A model generated the notes under the pieces. It made no database searches, was not told the DNA's origin, and saw nothing but the letters and a program-made list of their open reading frames with translations. A stretch of DNA of 37,916 nucleotides from Salaquimonas sp. (lineage in GTDB: Bacteria; Pseudomonadota; Alphaproteobacteria; Rhizobiales; Rhizobiaceae). The position numbers and the translations under genes are program-made. Of the stretch, positions 24,224 to 34,061 are shown one piece after another (position 1 is the stretch's first letter; each line of letters begins with the position of its first letter). Location: NCBI GenBank assembly GCA_028289365.1, contig JANQQM010000068.1, positions 1-37,916 of the forward strand. Direction: 5' to 3'.

Positions 24224-25129
24224 ATGGCCACGGAAAATCTGATAACCAAACCGACTACTCCAATATTTCGCTTCGCGCCCAGTCCAAATGGCTTGATGCA
24301 TTTGGGACATGCCTATTCGGCAATATTCAATCTAAAAATGGCGCGTGAGAATGACGGCAAAATGCTTCTACGCATCGAAGACATAGATACGGTTCGTTGC
24401 ACGCCCGAAAATGAGAAGCTCATGTTGGAGGACCTGGAGTGGATCGGATTTGAGTGGGATGAGAAACCCATGCGCCAATCCGGCCAATTCGAACGCTATG
24501 CTGAAACGATCAGCGATTTGTTCGATGAGGGCATCGCTTATCCATCGACCATGTCGCGCCGCGAGATTGCCGAAGCCGTCGAGGCGATGACCGCGGGCGG
24601 AAAGTCCTGGCAAACCGATCCCGACGGCGCCCCGCACTATCCGGGAAACGAGCGCAGTTTGAATGCTGACGAACGCGTGGAGGTCATGGCAGGAAATCGC
24701 CAATATGCCATGCGGCTGGATCTGCAAACTGCTGTGTCCATGCTCACCAATCAACTCACCTGGAACGAAACCGGCGCCGGGCCCGAAGGCCAGTCAGGAA
24801 CAATTTTTGCCGAACCTGATATTTGGGGTGATGTCATACTCGGCAGGAAGGACATACCCGCCAGCTACCATTTGAGTTCCGTGCTGGATGACGCGATTCA
24901 AGGCGTCACCTATATCGTGCGAGGCCGCGACATATTTCACGCGACCTCTGTCCACCGGCTGTTACAGGAACTCCTGCAATTGCCCGTCCCGGACTATCAT
25001 CACCATGACCTGATTCTGGACGAGGATGGCCGAAAGCTCTCCAAATCGCGTCAATCCACGGCATTGCGTCACCTGCGCGAGGCCGGCATGACCGCTTCCG
25101 ACGTACACCGCATGATCGGGTTGGAATAG
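24224..25129 (+). CDS. gluQ: Glutamyl-Q tRNA(Asp) synthetase
   Basis: A 301-residue paralog of the glutamyl-tRNA synthetase catalytic domain without the anticodon-binding domain. Class I signatures are complete: APSPNG plus HLGH (residues 26-29) and KLSKS (271-275). The enzyme attaches Glu to queuosine at position 34 of tRNA-Asp. The zinc-binding cysteines known from the E. coli enzyme (YPCTCT) are absent here (YPSTMS), so this copy is probably zinc-free. Convergent with the YihY gene 7 bp away. Confidence 0.92.
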   Translation: MATENLITKPTTPIFRFAPSPNGLMHLGHAYSAIFNLKMARENDGKMLLRIEDIDTVRCTPENEKLMLEDLEWIGFEWDEKPMRQSGQFERYAETISDLFDEGIAYPSTMSRREIAEAVEAMTAGGKSWQTDPDGAPHYPGNERSLNADERVEVMAGNRQYAMRLDLQTAVSMLTNQLTWNETGAGPEGQSGTIFAEPDIWGDVILGRKDIPASYHLSSVLDDAIQGVTYIVRGRDIFHATSVHRLLQELLQLPVPDYHHHDLILDEDGRKLSKSRQSTALRHLREAGMTASDVHRMIGLE

Positions 25130-25136
25130 TCCGAAC

Positions 25137-26033
25137 TCAAGCGGACCGGCTAGCTTGGGTTTCACCGGTTTGCTCAGCTGATGACTCAGACTGCTCGACA
25201 AGCGCAGCATTGATCTCGGCCCCTAACAGGAAAATCACCGATATCATGTAGAAAAATATCAGTGCCACCATGATACCGGCCAGACCTGCATAAGTGCTGA
25301 CATAATGGGCAAAGCTGCGCAGATAGATCGAAAAGGCAATCGACGCCAGAAACCACACCAGCAGCGTGATGCAGATACCGGGCAGGATCTGCAGAATTCT
25401 TCGATGACCGGCCGGCAGCCATTTGTGACAGGCAAGCAACGCAAAAAACAGAATGGCAAAGGACAAGGACAGGCGCCAAAACTGAATCACATTTGCATAG
25501 TCACCAAGCCAGGGTATGTAACGCTTCGCAATTGCCAGCGCCAACGGCAACAGCAATAACAGGAATACGATTGTTGCCAGCATGGCAGCGGAAACCACGA
25601 CAAACAAAATGCTCTGCAACCGCATCATGAAGTAGTTGCGGTCTTCATGGAGCCGATATGCACGATTGAGGCCCAGCCGGAGTGCTTCCACCCCGTTCGA
25701 ACTGAAAAAGATTGCAAGCACCGCACCAAAGGTCAGGATATCGCTGCGCGGCTGGGTCAGCACCACCCTCACCTGTTCCGAGATTGGCTCTGCAACAGCC
25801 TTCGGCATGTTGTCGAAGATCAGGTGAATGGCCATATCGGGAAATTCACCGAGATTGAAAAATGCCGCTAGCGAAGTACAGAAAATCAGGAAAGGGAAAA
25901 GCGCCATCAGTCCCGAAAGCGCAATATGGCTTGCAATTGCCCAGCCATCATCCCTATTGAAGGCGATAACACCGTTGACTCCGGCCCGCCACAGGGATCC
26001 CAATGCAGATATTATCTCGGAAATGATATTCAT
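25137..26033 (-). CDS. YihY/virulence factor BrkB family inner-membrane protein
   Basis: A 298-residue polytopic membrane protein. It shows the family steps AFNRDDGWAIASHIALSGLMALFPFLIF, a periplasmic helix region around PEPISEQVRVVL-like sequence, ILTFGAVLAIFFSSNGVEALRLGLNRAY, and a terminal SIYLRSFAHYVSTYAGLAGIMVALIFFYMISVIFLLGAEINA. The family was once thought to be RNase BN; its role is unknown. The ATG at 26033 is chosen over a TTG two codons upstream. The C-terminal tail is Glu/Ser/Gln-rich. Divergent from the SDR gene with only tens of bases between. Confidence 0.92.
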   Translation of the reverse strand: MNIISEIISALGSLWRAGVNGVIAFNRDDGWAIASHIALSGLMALFPFLIFCTSLAAFFNLGEFPDMAIHLIFDNMPKAVAEPISEQVRVVLTQPRSDILTFGAVLAIFFSSNGVEALRLGLNRAYRLHEDRNYFMMRLQSILFVVVSAAMLATIVFLLLLLPLALAIAKRYIPWLGDYANVIQFWRLSLSFAILFFALLACHKWLPAGHRRILQILPGICITLLVWFLASIAFSIYLRSFAHYVSTYAGLAGIMVALIFFYMISVIFLLGAEINAALVEQSESSAEQTGETQASRSA

Positions 26034-26074
26034 GAACAATCGTTCTATTGTCGAATCAAGAAGCCGGAACCATC

Positions 26075-26950
26075 ATGGCGGGTAATAGCGCCCCTGAACC
26101 GGCCTCGCAAACCCGTGTGCTTACGACTATGCCAAAATCCATTCTTATTACCGGTTGTTCGTCCGGCATAGGAAAATATTGTGCGACTAAATTGCACGAG
26201 GCAGGCTGGCAGGTCTTTGCGACTGCCCGCAAACCCGAAGATATAAATGCCTTGGCATCCCTGGGAATTCAATCGCACTATCTCGACTACGAAGACAACA
26301 AGTCGATTGAAGAAACGTTTGCAAAGGTCATGGAAACAACAGGCAGTCGGTTGGACGCCCTGTTTAACAACGGCGCCTACGCTCAGGCCGGCGCTGTGGA
26401 GGATGTTCCCACCGACGCGCTTCGCAAACAATTTGAGGCAAACTTTTTTGGCTGGCACAGCCTCACTAGGCTCGCAATCCCGGTCATGCGCAAGCAGGGA
26501 TTAGGCAGGCTGGTCCATTGTTCTTCAATCCTGGGACTGTTTCCTCTCCGTTGGCGCGGTGCCTATGTCGCGTCAAAATATGCGATCGAAGGCTTGATAT
26601 CGACCCAACGTCTGGAACTGCGGGGCAGCGGCATTCACGTAAGCCTGATTGAACCCGGCCCCATCGTCTCAAGGATCAGCGCCAACGCCATTCCGCACTT
26701 CGAACAGAATATCGACCTGGAAAATTCTGTTCACAGGAAACTCTACCGGAACTACGCAGACAAGATGAAAGACGATGGCGGGCCGAATTCCTTCCGGCTG
26801 GGACCGGACGCCGTTTATTCAAAACTGATCCATGCGCTGGAGGCTAAACGTCCGCGGGCGCATTATCCGGTTACCTTTCCAACCCATTTCATGCTTGCGG
26901 CCAGGCGAATCTTGCCGCAGCGATTTATCGATCGGTTGCTGGTATCATAA
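26075..26950 (+). CDS. SDR family oxidoreductase
   Basis: A classical SDR. It has TGCSSGIG as the nucleotide-binding motif, NNGAYAQAG in the NNAG position, SSILG followed by Y-x3-K in GAYVASKYAIEG, and EPGPI at the PG motif. The long C-terminal helix region is typical of 17-beta-hydroxysteroid dehydrogenase-like rhizobial SDRs near 290 residues. The ATG at 26075 gives 291 residues; an internal ATG at 26129 places the Rossmann strand at the very N-terminus and may be the true start, as neither has a clear ribosome site. The substrate is unknown. The twin-TM gene follows 43 bp downstream. Confidence 0.9.
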   Translation: MAGNSAPEPASQTRVLTTMPKSILITGCSSGIGKYCATKLHEAGWQVFATARKPEDINALASLGIQSHYLDYEDNKSIEETFAKVMETTGSRLDALFNNGAYAQAGAVEDVPTDALRKQFEANFFGWHSLTRLAIPVMRKQGLGRLVHCSSILGLFPLRWRGAYVASKYAIEGLISTQRLELRGSGIHVSLIEPGPIVSRISANAIPHFEQNIDLENSVHRKLYRNYADKMKDDGGPNSFRLGPDAVYSKLIHALEAKRPRAHYPVTFPTHFMLAARRILPQRFIDRLLVS

Positions 26951-26993
26951 TTTGCTATAGATACTCGCAAATCACCCGCAGATGGGAACCTAG

Positions 26994-27188
26994 ATGGAAA
27001 CATTGATGCAATTTCTGATCCCGATCGCGCTAGCCGCTGTCTGCGTGATTTTGTTGATGGGATTGGTAAACATGATGCGCGGCGGCAGTCCGAACAGGTC
27101 GCAAACCTTGATGCGTATGCGCATTCTCTTTCAGTTTATTGCCGTCATCATCGTGATGGCGGCACTCTACTTTTCGGGCAAGAGTTGA
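26994..27188 (+). CDS. HIG1-like twin transmembrane protein
   Basis: A 64-residue protein with two transmembrane helices (about residues 6-27 and 42-60) joined by a short loop NMMRGGSPNRSQTLMRMR. This matches the small HIG1-domain/twin-transmembrane proteins found in alphaproteobacteria next to the cobalamin adenosyltransferase gene. HIG1-domain proteins are linked to respiratory complexes in mitochondria; the bacterial role is not established. It sits 43 bp behind the SDR and 69 bp before the adenosyltransferase, probably one transcript. Confidence 0.85.
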   Translation: METLMQFLIPIALAAVCVILLMGLVNMMRGGSPNRSQTLMRMRILFQFIAVIIVMAALYFSGKS

Positions 27189-27257
27189 TCGGCCGGACTG
27201 GGCGGACCTGCTCCGGACACGGCGACATACCTCCAACATAGCGCGGAGTTTCAACAA

Positions 27258-27833
27258 ATGGTGCGTTTGAACAAGATCTATACAAAGACCGGCGACGACG
27301 GCTCCACCGGCCTGGGTTCAGGCGAGCGCAGGCCCAAATACGATTTGCGGATTTCAGCCTATGGTACCGTCGATGAAGCAAATGCCTGCATCGGCATGGC
27401 GCGGGTCGGGCTGGACAAGACTAATCCCGAGATTGATGCCGCATTGGCGATTGTCCAGAACGATCTGTTCGATCTCGGCGCTGATCTGGCGGTACCACCG
27501 ACAGAAAGTTCCGAAGATGAAGGCAGGCTTCGGATGACGAGCCATCAGGTCGAAGCGATCGAGCAACTAATTGACCGGTTCAATGCCGACCTTGATCCAC
27601 TGAAATCATTCATTTTGCCCGGCGGCACGACGGCCGCTGCTCATTTGCATCTTGCCCGCACGGTGTCCCGTCGGGCAGAGCGCCTGATCGTTGAACTATC
27701 CGAGCGCGAAACGGTCGGAATATCCTGTATTCACTATATCAATCGTGTTTCTGATTTTCTTTTTGTTGCCGCACGCGTTGTCAATGACGGCGGAAAAGGC
27801 GATGTTCTTTGGGTTCCCGGCCAGAATCGCTAA
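27258..27833 (+). CDS. Cob(I)alamin adenosyltransferase, PduO type
   Basis: A 191-residue ATP:corrinoid adenosyltransferase. It starts MVRLNKIYTKTGDDGSTGLGSGERRPK, the ATP-binding N-terminal signature, followed by YGTVDEANACIG, FILPGGTTAAAHLHLARTVSRRAERL and YINRVSDFLFVAAR. The reaction transfers the adenosyl group of ATP to cob(I)alamin, making coenzyme B12 for mutases such as methylmalonyl-CoA mutase. Full length. Upstream are the SDR and twin-TM genes; the rhomboid gene follows. Confidence 0.94.
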   Translation: MVRLNKIYTKTGDDGSTGLGSGERRPKYDLRISAYGTVDEANACIGMARVGLDKTNPEIDAALAIVQNDLFDLGADLAVPPTESSEDEGRLRMTSHQVEAIEQLIDRFNADLDPLKSFILPGGTTAAAHLHLARTVSRRAERLIVELSERETVGISCIHYINRVSDFLFVAARVVNDGGKGDVLWVPGQNR

Positions 27834-27887
27834 CTTTGGCCGGGCAGACATGATGAGTTAAACGCCAGAACCGGACGCAACCAGAAA

Positions 27888-28742
27888 TTGTTTATTCCGC
27901 TTCACGACGCAAATTACCTCAGGCACATCCGGCTGCAATATGTGACCTTTGCCATCATCGTCGTGAACTGCGTGATTTGGGCTTTCTTCGGCACGAGCCT
28001 GTTTTCCGGCGAACAATACTACCGCGCCGCCGTTTATTCTTACGGGTTCATTCCCGCAGTCGCCAATGGCTATCAGGTCCTGCCTGCAGGCTACGACGTT
28101 CTGCCTTACTTTACCCACTATGTATCCTACGCATTCCTGCATAATGATTTCTGGCATCTGGCCGGTAATATGCTGTTCATCTGGGTGTTTGGAGACAATG
28201 TCGAAGATGCGATGGGCCACATCCGGTTCATTTTTTTCTTCCTCGCCTGCGCCGCTGCCGGGGCTTTGATGCATTCCGTAGTGCACCCCGAATCCGTCAC
28301 ACCGCTCATCGGAGCGTCAGGAGCCGCTGCAGGCATCATCACCGCCTATGTAATGCTGCATCCCAGTGTAAAGGTCTGGATATTGGCCTTGGGCCGTATT
28401 CCGCTTCGCCTGTCGGCACTATGGGTAATTGGCGCCTGGATTGTTTTTCAGATCGGGAATTTGATCATTACCGGCGAGGACAAGGTTTCCTGGGCGGCCC
28501 ATGTCGGCGGAATTATCGCCGGCGCCGTACTGATCCCGATCATGAAGCGACGCAATGTACCATTATTTGACCGAAAACCGGTTGATGAAGTTATCCCGCC
28601 AGTGCCCCCACCTGCGGTCGCGGAAGACGGATATCCACTACCCGGCCAGCCAAAGGAAAGCACGCCGGAAATTGAAAACAAACACCGCGTTGAAGATGAC
28701 ACCCGCTCACCTTGGGGCAGGCAACCGCGCAGAAAAGACTGA
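27888..28742 (+). CDS. Rhomboid family intramembrane serine protease
   Basis: A 284-residue membrane protein with a TTG start; similarity begins at once (MFIPLHDANYLRH). The catalytic pair is complete: Ser144 in IGASGAAAG and His205 in AAHVGG. The HNDFWHLAGNMLFIWVFGDNVED segment is the family L1-TM2 signature. About six transmembrane helices are followed by a ~60-residue proline-rich cytoplasmic tail. Substrates are unknown. Encoded 55 bp behind the adenosyltransferase, most likely in the same operon. Confidence 0.9.
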   Translation: MFIPLHDANYLRHIRLQYVTFAIIVVNCVIWAFFGTSLFSGEQYYRAAVYSYGFIPAVANGYQVLPAGYDVLPYFTHYVSYAFLHNDFWHLAGNMLFIWVFGDNVEDAMGHIRFIFFFLACAAAGALMHSVVHPESVTPLIGASGAAAGIITAYVMLHPSVKVWILALGRIPLRLSALWVIGAWIVFQIGNLIITGEDKVSWAAHVGGIIAGAVLIPIMKRRNVPLFDRKPVDEVIPPVPPPAVAEDGYPLPGQPKESTPEIENKHRVEDDTRSPWGRQPRRKD

Positions 28743-28758
28743 TACATACCCATTATTC

Positions 28759-28797
28759 GCATCTGGCCAGATCAGCTTCCTGCATCTGGCCAGATCA
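28759..28797. promoter_or_regulatory. Two perfect 12-bp palindromes upstream of etfB
   Basis: GCATCTGGCCAGATCA occurs twice, at 28759-28774 and 28782-28797. Each copy contains ATCTGGCCAGAT, a perfect palindrome, and the two centres are 23 bp apart, close to two helical turns. The pair starts 17 bp after the rhomboid stop and ends 9 bp before a TTGACG at 28806-28811 that could be a -35 element. A regulator of the etfB-etfA-dehydrogenase unit is the natural candidate to bind here. Confidence 0.5.
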
Positions 28798-28961
28798 ACT
28801 TTCTATTGACGTGTTGTTACCGGATGTTTAGACGCTCGCCATAATCCGATACGTCCAGCAATGGCGTATTTCTTTCAACTACGTCGCTAATTTGGCCGGG
28901 CAATCTCGAAAACTGAAATAATCTGGGCAAATTGCATCTCGCCGTGGGAAAAGGACAAGAC

Positions 28962-29711
28962 ATGAAAATTCTGGTACCGGTCAAACGGGTCGTCGATTAC
29001 AACGTCAAGATCAGGGTCAAATCGGATGGGTCCGGCGTTGAACTTACAAACGTCAAAATGTCGATGAATCCCTTTGACGAGATCTCCGTCGAAGAAGCGC
29101 TTCGCCTAAGGGAAGCGGGCAAGGCCGAAGAGATCATCATTGTCTCGATTGGACCGCAGCAATCCCAGGAGACCATCCGCACCGCACTGGCCATGGGCGC
29201 AGATCGCGGAATTCTGGTCAAAACCGATGTCCAGACTGAACCCCTGGCGGTGGCGAAGATTCTAAAGGCAATCGTTGATGAGGAAAAACCGGAACTGGTG
29301 ATCCTCGGCAAGCAGGCAATTGATGATGATGCCAACCAGACCGGCCAGATGCTTTCGGCGCTTCTGGGCTGGAGCCAGGCAGCTTTCGCCTCAAAGCTCG
29401 AAATCGATGGCGACAAGGCAACCATTACGCGCGAAGTCGATGGCGGATTGCAGACAATGGAAGCGAAGATGCCATTGATCGTGACGACCGATCTGCGCCT
29501 CAACGAGCCGCGTTACGCATCGCTACCGAACATCATGAAGGCCAAGAAGAAACCGCTCGATGAAAAGTCACCCGATGATTACGGCGTCGACGTCACCCCG
29601 CACCTGAAAGTCCTTTCCACGGTTGAGCCCCCGGCAAGACAGGCAGGGGTCAAGGTGGAATCGGTTGAGGAACTGGTCGACAAACTGAAAAACGAAGCCG
29701 GTGTGCTGTAG
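28962..29711 (+). CDS. etfB: Electron transfer flavoprotein subunit beta
   Basis: The ATG at 28962 gives 249 residues, the usual length. Recognised by [38 protein letters not shown], the AMP-binding region [25 protein letters not shown], and the recognition-loop region [24 protein letters not shown], which contacts acyl-CoA dehydrogenases. With EtfA it accepts electrons from acyl-CoA and other dehydrogenases and passes them to ETF-ubiquinone oxidoreductase. etfA begins 21 bp downstream; the tandem palindromes lie upstream. Confidence 0.96.
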   Translation: MKILVPVKRVVDYNVKIRVKSDGSGVELTNVKMSMNPFDEISVEEALRLREAGKAEEIIIVSIGPQQSQETIRTALAMGADRGILVKTDVQTEPLAVAKILKAIVDEEKPELVILGKQAIDDDANQTGQMLSALLGWSQAAFASKLEIDGDKATITREVDGGLQTMEAKMPLIVTTDLRLNEPRYASLPNIMKAKKKPLDEKSPDDYGVDVTPHLKVLSTVEPPARQAGVKVESVEELVDKLKNEAGVL

Positions 29712-29732
29712 TAGGAAAAAAGGAAAAACATC

Positions 29733-30665
29733 ATGACCATCTTGCTATTGGCAGATCACGAAAATTCCGCCCTTTCCGACCAGACGGCAAAGGCGCTTGC
29801 AGCCGCCAAGGAAATTGGCGGCGACGTCGATATCCTTGTTGCCGGCCACAACTGTTCGCCAGCTGCCGAAGAGGCAGCCAAACTCGACGGTGTCTCGAAG
29901 GTGCTTGTCGCCGACAGCGCCGAATACGAGCACATGATGGCCGAGCCGATGACCCAGCTACTGCTTGGGCTGGCTGACGGCTACGACACGCTGATCACCG
30001 CAGCGACGACAACCGGCAAGAACATCATGCCGCGGGTCGCAGCGTTGCTGGATGTTATGCAAATCTCCGAGATCACCGAAGTAAAGTCAGCCGACACGTT
30101 TGAACGGCCAATTTACGCGGGGAATGCGATCCAGACCGTACAAACATCTGATCCCAAGAAAGTGATCACCGTGCGTACCGCCGGCTTTCAGGCAGTTGGT
30201 GAAGGTGGATCGGCGGCGATCGAAGCGATCGAAGCAGCTGGCGATCCCGGCCTGACGAAGTTCATCGAAGCAAAGTTGTCAGGTGGTGATCGTCCTGAAT
30301 TGACGTCGGCGAAAATCATCATTTCCGGTGGCCGCGCCCTGGGCTCAGCCGAGAAGTTCCAGGAAGTCATCATCCCGGTCGCAGACAAGCTCGGTGCGGC
30401 AATTGGCGCCTCAAGAGCTGCCGTCGATGCCGGCTATGCCCCCAATGACTGGCAGGTCGGCCAGACCGGCAAGGTTGTTGCGCCTGACCTTTATATTGCC
30501 TGCGGTATATCCGGGGCAATCCAGCACCTGGCCGGTATGAAGGATTCCAAGGTCATTGTGGCGATCAACAAGGATGAGGAAGCGCCAATCTTCCAGGTGG
30601 CCGACTACGGACTGGTTGCCGATCTGTTCGACGTATTGCCGCAGTTCGAAAAAGCACTGGACTGA
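29733..30665 (+). CDS. etfA: Electron transfer flavoprotein subunit alpha
   Basis: A 310-residue EtfA of normal length. The N-domain begins [22 protein letters not shown]. The FAD-binding C-domain is seen in [60 protein letters not shown] and [23 protein letters not shown]. Forms the heterodimer with EtfB and holds FAD. The hydroxybutyryl-CoA dehydrogenase gene follows after 95 bp on the same strand. Confidence 0.96.
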   Translation: MTILLLADHENSALSDQTAKALAAAKEIGGDVDILVAGHNCSPAAEEAAKLDGVSKVLVADSAEYEHMMAEPMTQLLLGLADGYDTLITAATTTGKNIMPRVAALLDVMQISEITEVKSADTFERPIYAGNAIQTVQTSDPKKVITVRTAGFQAVGEGGSAAIEAIEAAGDPGLTKFIEAKLSGGDRPELTSAKIIISGGRALGSAEKFQEVIIPVADKLGAAIGASRAAVDAGYAPNDWQVGQTGKVVAPDLYIACGISGAIQHLAGMKDSKVIVAINKDEEAPIFQVADYGLVADLFDVLPQFEKALD

Positions 30666-30760
30666 CAGAACCGTTCACCGGTAATCATAGTCACCCGAGA
30701 TGTACTACTGTAGGCTTTGCGCTATCCGCAGCTTGCGGGAAGACTGTTTGGAGTGTGACG

Positions 30761-31642
30761 ATGACAGATTCGTTCAAGAAAATCGGTGTTATTGGCGCCG
30801 GGCAGATGGGCAGTGGAATTGCCCATGTCTGTGCACTTGCGGGGTATGAAGTACTGTTGAACGATCTGAGCTCGGACAATGTTGAGTCCGGGCTTGCGAC
30901 AATCAACGGAAATCTGGCTCGCCAGGCTGCTTCCAAGAAAATAACCGAAAAGGATCGCAAAAAGGCGATCTCCCTGCTTGGGCCTGCGCCACAGATGGAA
31001 GATCTCGCAAGTTGCGATCTGGTCATCGAGGCGGCAACCGAAAACGAAGCGATCAAGCGCAACATCTACGCCACCATTTGCCCGATTCTGAACCCGGAAG
31101 GCGTATTGGCGTCAAACACTTCATCCATATCAATCACCCGGCTCGCTTCAGCGACAGACCGGCCGGAACGGTTTATCGGCATCCACTTCATGAACCCGGT
31201 ACCGGTAATGAAACTGGTGGAGCTCGTCCGCGGCATAGCAACGGCTGATGAGACCTATCAGGCCGCATTGGGCTTCATTGCCTCGCTCGACAAGACAGTT
31301 GCCGTTTCGGAAGACTTCCCCGGCTTCATGGTCAATCGCATCCTGCTGCCGATGATCAATGAGGCAATTTACACGCTCTATGAAGGGGTTGGCACGGTTG
31401 AGGGAATAGACACCGCCATGCGCCTTGGCGCCAACCATCCCATGGGTCCGCTGCAACTGGCCGACTTCATCGGGCTGGATACTTGTCTTTCCATCATGCA
31501 GGTCCTGCATGATGGTCTGTCGGACAGCAAGTACCGGCCCTGCCCCCTGCTCGTAAAATATGTTGAGGCCGGATGGCTTGGTCGCAAAACCGGCCGCGGA
31601 TTCTACGATTACCGGGGCGAGGAACCGGTGCCGACGAGATAG
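30761..31642 (+). CDS. 3-hydroxybutyryl-CoA dehydrogenase
   Basis: The ATG at 30761 is preferred because GGAG ends seven bases before it; a GTG two codons upstream is too close. The 293-residue protein has the Rossmann GAGQMGSG motif, [37 protein letters not shown] (catalytic His in IHFMNP), and the C-terminal [16 protein letters not shown] and [12 protein letters not shown] of short-chain 3-hydroxyacyl-CoA dehydrogenases. It oxidises (S)-3-hydroxybutyryl-CoA with NAD(P). Linkage with etfBA is widespread in Alphaproteobacteria and ties the unit to beta-oxidation or PHB metabolism. Convergent with tlpA. Confidence 0.94.
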   Translation: MTDSFKKIGVIGAGQMGSGIAHVCALAGYEVLLNDLSSDNVESGLATINGNLARQAASKKITEKDRKKAISLLGPAPQMEDLASCDLVIEAATENEAIKRNIYATICPILNPEGVLASNTSSISITRLASATDRPERFIGIHFMNPVPVMKLVELVRGIATADETYQAALGFIASLDKTVAVSEDFPGFMVNRILLPMINEAIYTLYEGVGTVEGIDTAMRLGANHPMGPLQLADFIGLDTCLSIMQVLHDGLSDSKYRPCPLLVKYVEAGWLGRKTGRGFYDYRGEEPVPTR

Positions 31643-31651
31643 GTTGGCTAC

Positions 31652-32302
31652 CTAACTCGAAGCGTTTACCACCGCATTGATCATCGTCTTGGCATCTTCG
31701 CTGGCCCAGTCCGCCGGGCCGTTCATGGAACCTAGTGCGCAACCTTCGCCATCGACCAGCAATGTTACCGGCATTCCCACCGCAAGGCTCATTTTCTTCA
31801 GATCGTTGAAGATCGACATCGTGCCGTCATGCCGGAACGGTAATGCCTTGATTTCGGTTTCCTCATAAAATCGCTTCGGCTTTACATCATCGCCAAGGTC
31901 AACGCTTACTGGAAGGACCTCGAACTCCGGTCCGCCCATCGCTTCCTGCAAAGCGTCCAAAGCCGGCATTTCCTCCCTGCAGGGCGCACACCAGGTGGCC
32001 CACAGGTTAAGCAGTACCGTCTTTCCGCGGTAGTCTTCAAGACTGCCCGGCGCACCGTTTTCATCCTTGAAAGCCAGGGCCCCCAACTGCTTGGGTACAT
32101 CCGCGATGACAAACGCCGCGACCTGCCCAGTATTCAGACCTTCAAGTCTTTCTGCCAGCGATTGCGATCCATTGCAGGCATTGACTTGCTGGTCCTGATT
32201 GCCAACAGAACCCCAAATCCCGTATACCCCGCCAAGGACAATGACGCCGACACCAACAAGCAGGGCCAGGCTGACCAAAGTGCGAGTACTGAACTTCTTC
32301 AT
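31652..32302 (-). CDS. tlpA: TlpA-family thiol-disulfide oxidoreductase, membrane anchored
   Basis: A 216-residue protein with an uncleaved N-terminal anchor helix (about residues 8-30) and a thioredoxin-like domain carrying WCAPC within [19 protein letters not shown], plus a cis-proline loop (GMPVTLLVD). This matches TlpA, which in rhizobia keeps periplasmic thiols reduced for cytochrome oxidase assembly. A further Cys lies in GEGCALGSM and another in VNACNGS. It is divergent from argH with only 23 bp between the start codons, so the promoters must overlap coding sequence. This neighbourhood is conserved in the order. Confidence 0.9.
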   Translation of the reverse strand: MKKFSTRTLVSLALLVGVGVIVLGGVYGIWGSVGNQDQQVNACNGSQSLAERLEGLNTGQVAAFVIADVPKQLGALAFKDENGAPGSLEDYRGKTVLLNLWATWCAPCREEMPALDALQEAMGGPEFEVLPVSVDLGDDVKPKRFYEETEIKALPFRHDGTMSIFNDLKKMSLAVGMPVTLLVDGEGCALGSMNGPADWASEDAKTMINAVVNASS

Positions 32303-32325
32303 TTCAGGCTCCCGGAGAACTAAAA

Positions 32326-33723
32326 ATGAGCGATACCGGTTCCGGTAACAAAATGTGGGGCGGCCGTTTTTCTTCTGGCCCCGATGCGATCATGGAGGCA
32401 ATCAATGCCTCGATTGATTTTGACGCCAAGCTGTATGCCCAGGATATAGCGGGCTCGAAAGCCCATGCACAGATGCTTGCCAGTCAGGAAATCATATCTG
32501 CCTCTGATGCCGAAGCGATCCTTCACGGTCTAGACACAATATTGTCAGAAATCGAGGCAGGCAGCTTCAAATTTTCTGCTGGCCTGGAAGACATTCACAT
32601 GAATATCGAAGCCCGCCTTGGCGAATTGATTGGCCCGGCTGCAGGAAGGTTGCACACCGCTCGCTCGCGGAATGATCAGGTAGCGCTCGATTTCAAGCTG
32701 TGGGTGAAATCCGCAGCACAAGAAGCCGCAACTCTGCTCGAAAAGCTGATGCAGGTTTTTCTCAACAAGGCGGAAAAACATGCAGGCGACGTTATGCCGG
32801 GATTTACCCATTTACAGACCGCCCAACCGGTGACCTTTGGTCATCATTGCCTGGCCTACGTGGAAATGTTTGCCCGCGACCGCTCCAGATTTATCGACGC
32901 GATTGAGCGTATGGATGAATGCCCGCTGGGTGCTGCTGCCCTGGCCGGAACCGGATTTGCCATCGATCGGGATATGACAGCAAACGAACTTGGTTTTCGC
33001 GAACCTACAAGAAACTCGCTCGATTCGGTGTCCGATCGTGATTTTGCGCTAGAATTCCTGGCCGCTACCGCAATATGCGCGACGCATTTGTCCCGTCTGG
33101 CCGAAGAAATTGTCATCTGGTCGACGCCGCAATTCAATTTCGTTGTCCTGTCGGACAAATTTTCGACAGGTTCATCCATCATGCCGCAAAAGCGCAATCC
33201 GGATGCGGCCGAATTGGTGCGGGCCAAGACCGGCCGGATAAACGGAGCGCTGTTGGCCTTGCTTACGGTGATGAAAGGACTTCCGCTGACTTACTCAAAA
33301 GACATGCAGGAGGACAAGGAACCGGTCTTTGACGCAGCACAGAATATCGAACTCGCGATTCTGGCGATGACCGGAATGGTCGCCGACATGAAAGTGAACA
33401 CCGGGGAAATGGCGAAGGCAGCTGACGCCGGATTCTCAATTGCAACTGACCTGGCCGACTGGCTTGTGCGTGAAACAGGGATCCCGTTCAGGGAAGCACA
33501 TCACATCACCGGCCGCGCGGTTGCCTTGGCGGAACAAAAGAATTGTGGACTGGAGGAGTTGTCCCTGGAAGATTTGAAATCGGTCAGTGACCGGATTGAT
33601 ACCAGCGTGTTCGATGTCCTCTCGGTCGAAAAATCGGTCGCCAGCCGTACAAGTTTTGGCGGAACGGCGCCCAAAAATGTGGCCGAACAGGTCAAATACT
33701 GGCGCAAGCGGCTCAAACAGTAA
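32326..33723 (+). CDS. argH: Argininosuccinate lyase
   Basis: A 465-residue fumarase/aspartase-superfamily enzyme. It begins [13 protein letters not shown], has SARSRNDQV-like sequence as [29 protein letters not shown] (family signature 2), and the flexible catalytic loop [11 protein letters not shown] at residues 282-292. It splits argininosuccinate to arginine and fumarate, the last step of arginine synthesis. Starts 23 bp from divergent tlpA. Downstream are the lptM-type gene and lysA. Confidence 0.97.
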   Translation: MSDTGSGNKMWGGRFSSGPDAIMEAINASIDFDAKLYAQDIAGSKAHAQMLASQEIISASDAEAILHGLDTILSEIEAGSFKFSAGLEDIHMNIEARLGELIGPAAGRLHTARSRNDQVALDFKLWVKSAAQEAATLLEKLMQVFLNKAEKHAGDVMPGFTHLQTAQPVTFGHHCLAYVEMFARDRSRFIDAIERMDECPLGAAALAGTGFAIDRDMTANELGFREPTRNSLDSVSDRDFALEFLAATAICATHLSRLAEEIVIWSTPQFNFVVLSDKFSTGSSIMPQKRNPDAAELVRAKTGRINGALLALLTVMKGLPLTYSKDMQEDKEPVFDAAQNIELAILAMTGMVADMKVNTGEMAKAADAGFSIATDLADWLVRETGIPFREAHHITGRAVALAEQKNCGLEELSLEDLKSVSDRIDTSVFDVLSVEKSVASRTSFGGTAPKNVAEQVKYWRKRLKQ

Positions 33724-33823
33724 AAGCAGGTAAATACTGCGTCCTGCGCGTTTGACTTTCATCTGCGCTTGGCGAATAACAAGGTGGGAATCCGTGGCGT
33801 TTCGCCGGACATGGAGATATGCG

Positions 33824-34039
33824 GTGACAATTGTGGATACGACAAAATTGTTCAGGCTCACACTGTCGGTTTTGGTGGTGCTGGCACTCGCAATCGTTGC
33901 CAGCGCTTGCGGCCGTCGCGGCGCGCCCGAAGCGCCACCTGATACCAGCATAGTCTCGACAGACGAAGCCGGAAATCCATTGGAAAGAAAGCCCGAAAAG
34001 CCAGATCGTCCATTTATCCTCGATCCCCTTCTGGAATGA
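33824..34039 (+). CDS. lptM: LptM-type small lipoprotein
   Basis: A GTG start at 33824 with GGAGAT a few bases upstream gives 71 residues. The N-terminus has a hydrophobic stretch followed by the lipobox VASAC (Cys29) and then GRRGAPEAP, the conserved start of LptM/YifL lipoproteins (CGRKGPLYLP-like). The mature part is proline-rich and ends PDRPFILDPLLE. LptM assists maturation of the LptD/E lipopolysaccharide translocon in E. coli. The position between argH and lysA is typical of Hyphomicrobiales. Confidence 0.82.
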   Translation: MTIVDTTKLFRLTLSVLVVLALAIVASACGRRGAPEAPPDTSIVSTDEAGNPLERKPEKPDRPFILDPLLE

Positions 34040-34061
34040 CACTCTACTCCGGAATCATGCC

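Noticed and set aside
28759-28797. Classical FadR operator
   Set aside because: The E. coli FadR site has ATCTGG and CCAGAT half-sites separated by five bases; here they are joined directly, so the same protein would not be expected to bind in the same way.
28759-28797. Short CRISPR-like array
   Set aside because: Only two 16-bp units separated by seven bases, palindromic, with no cas genes; this is an operator-like duplication.
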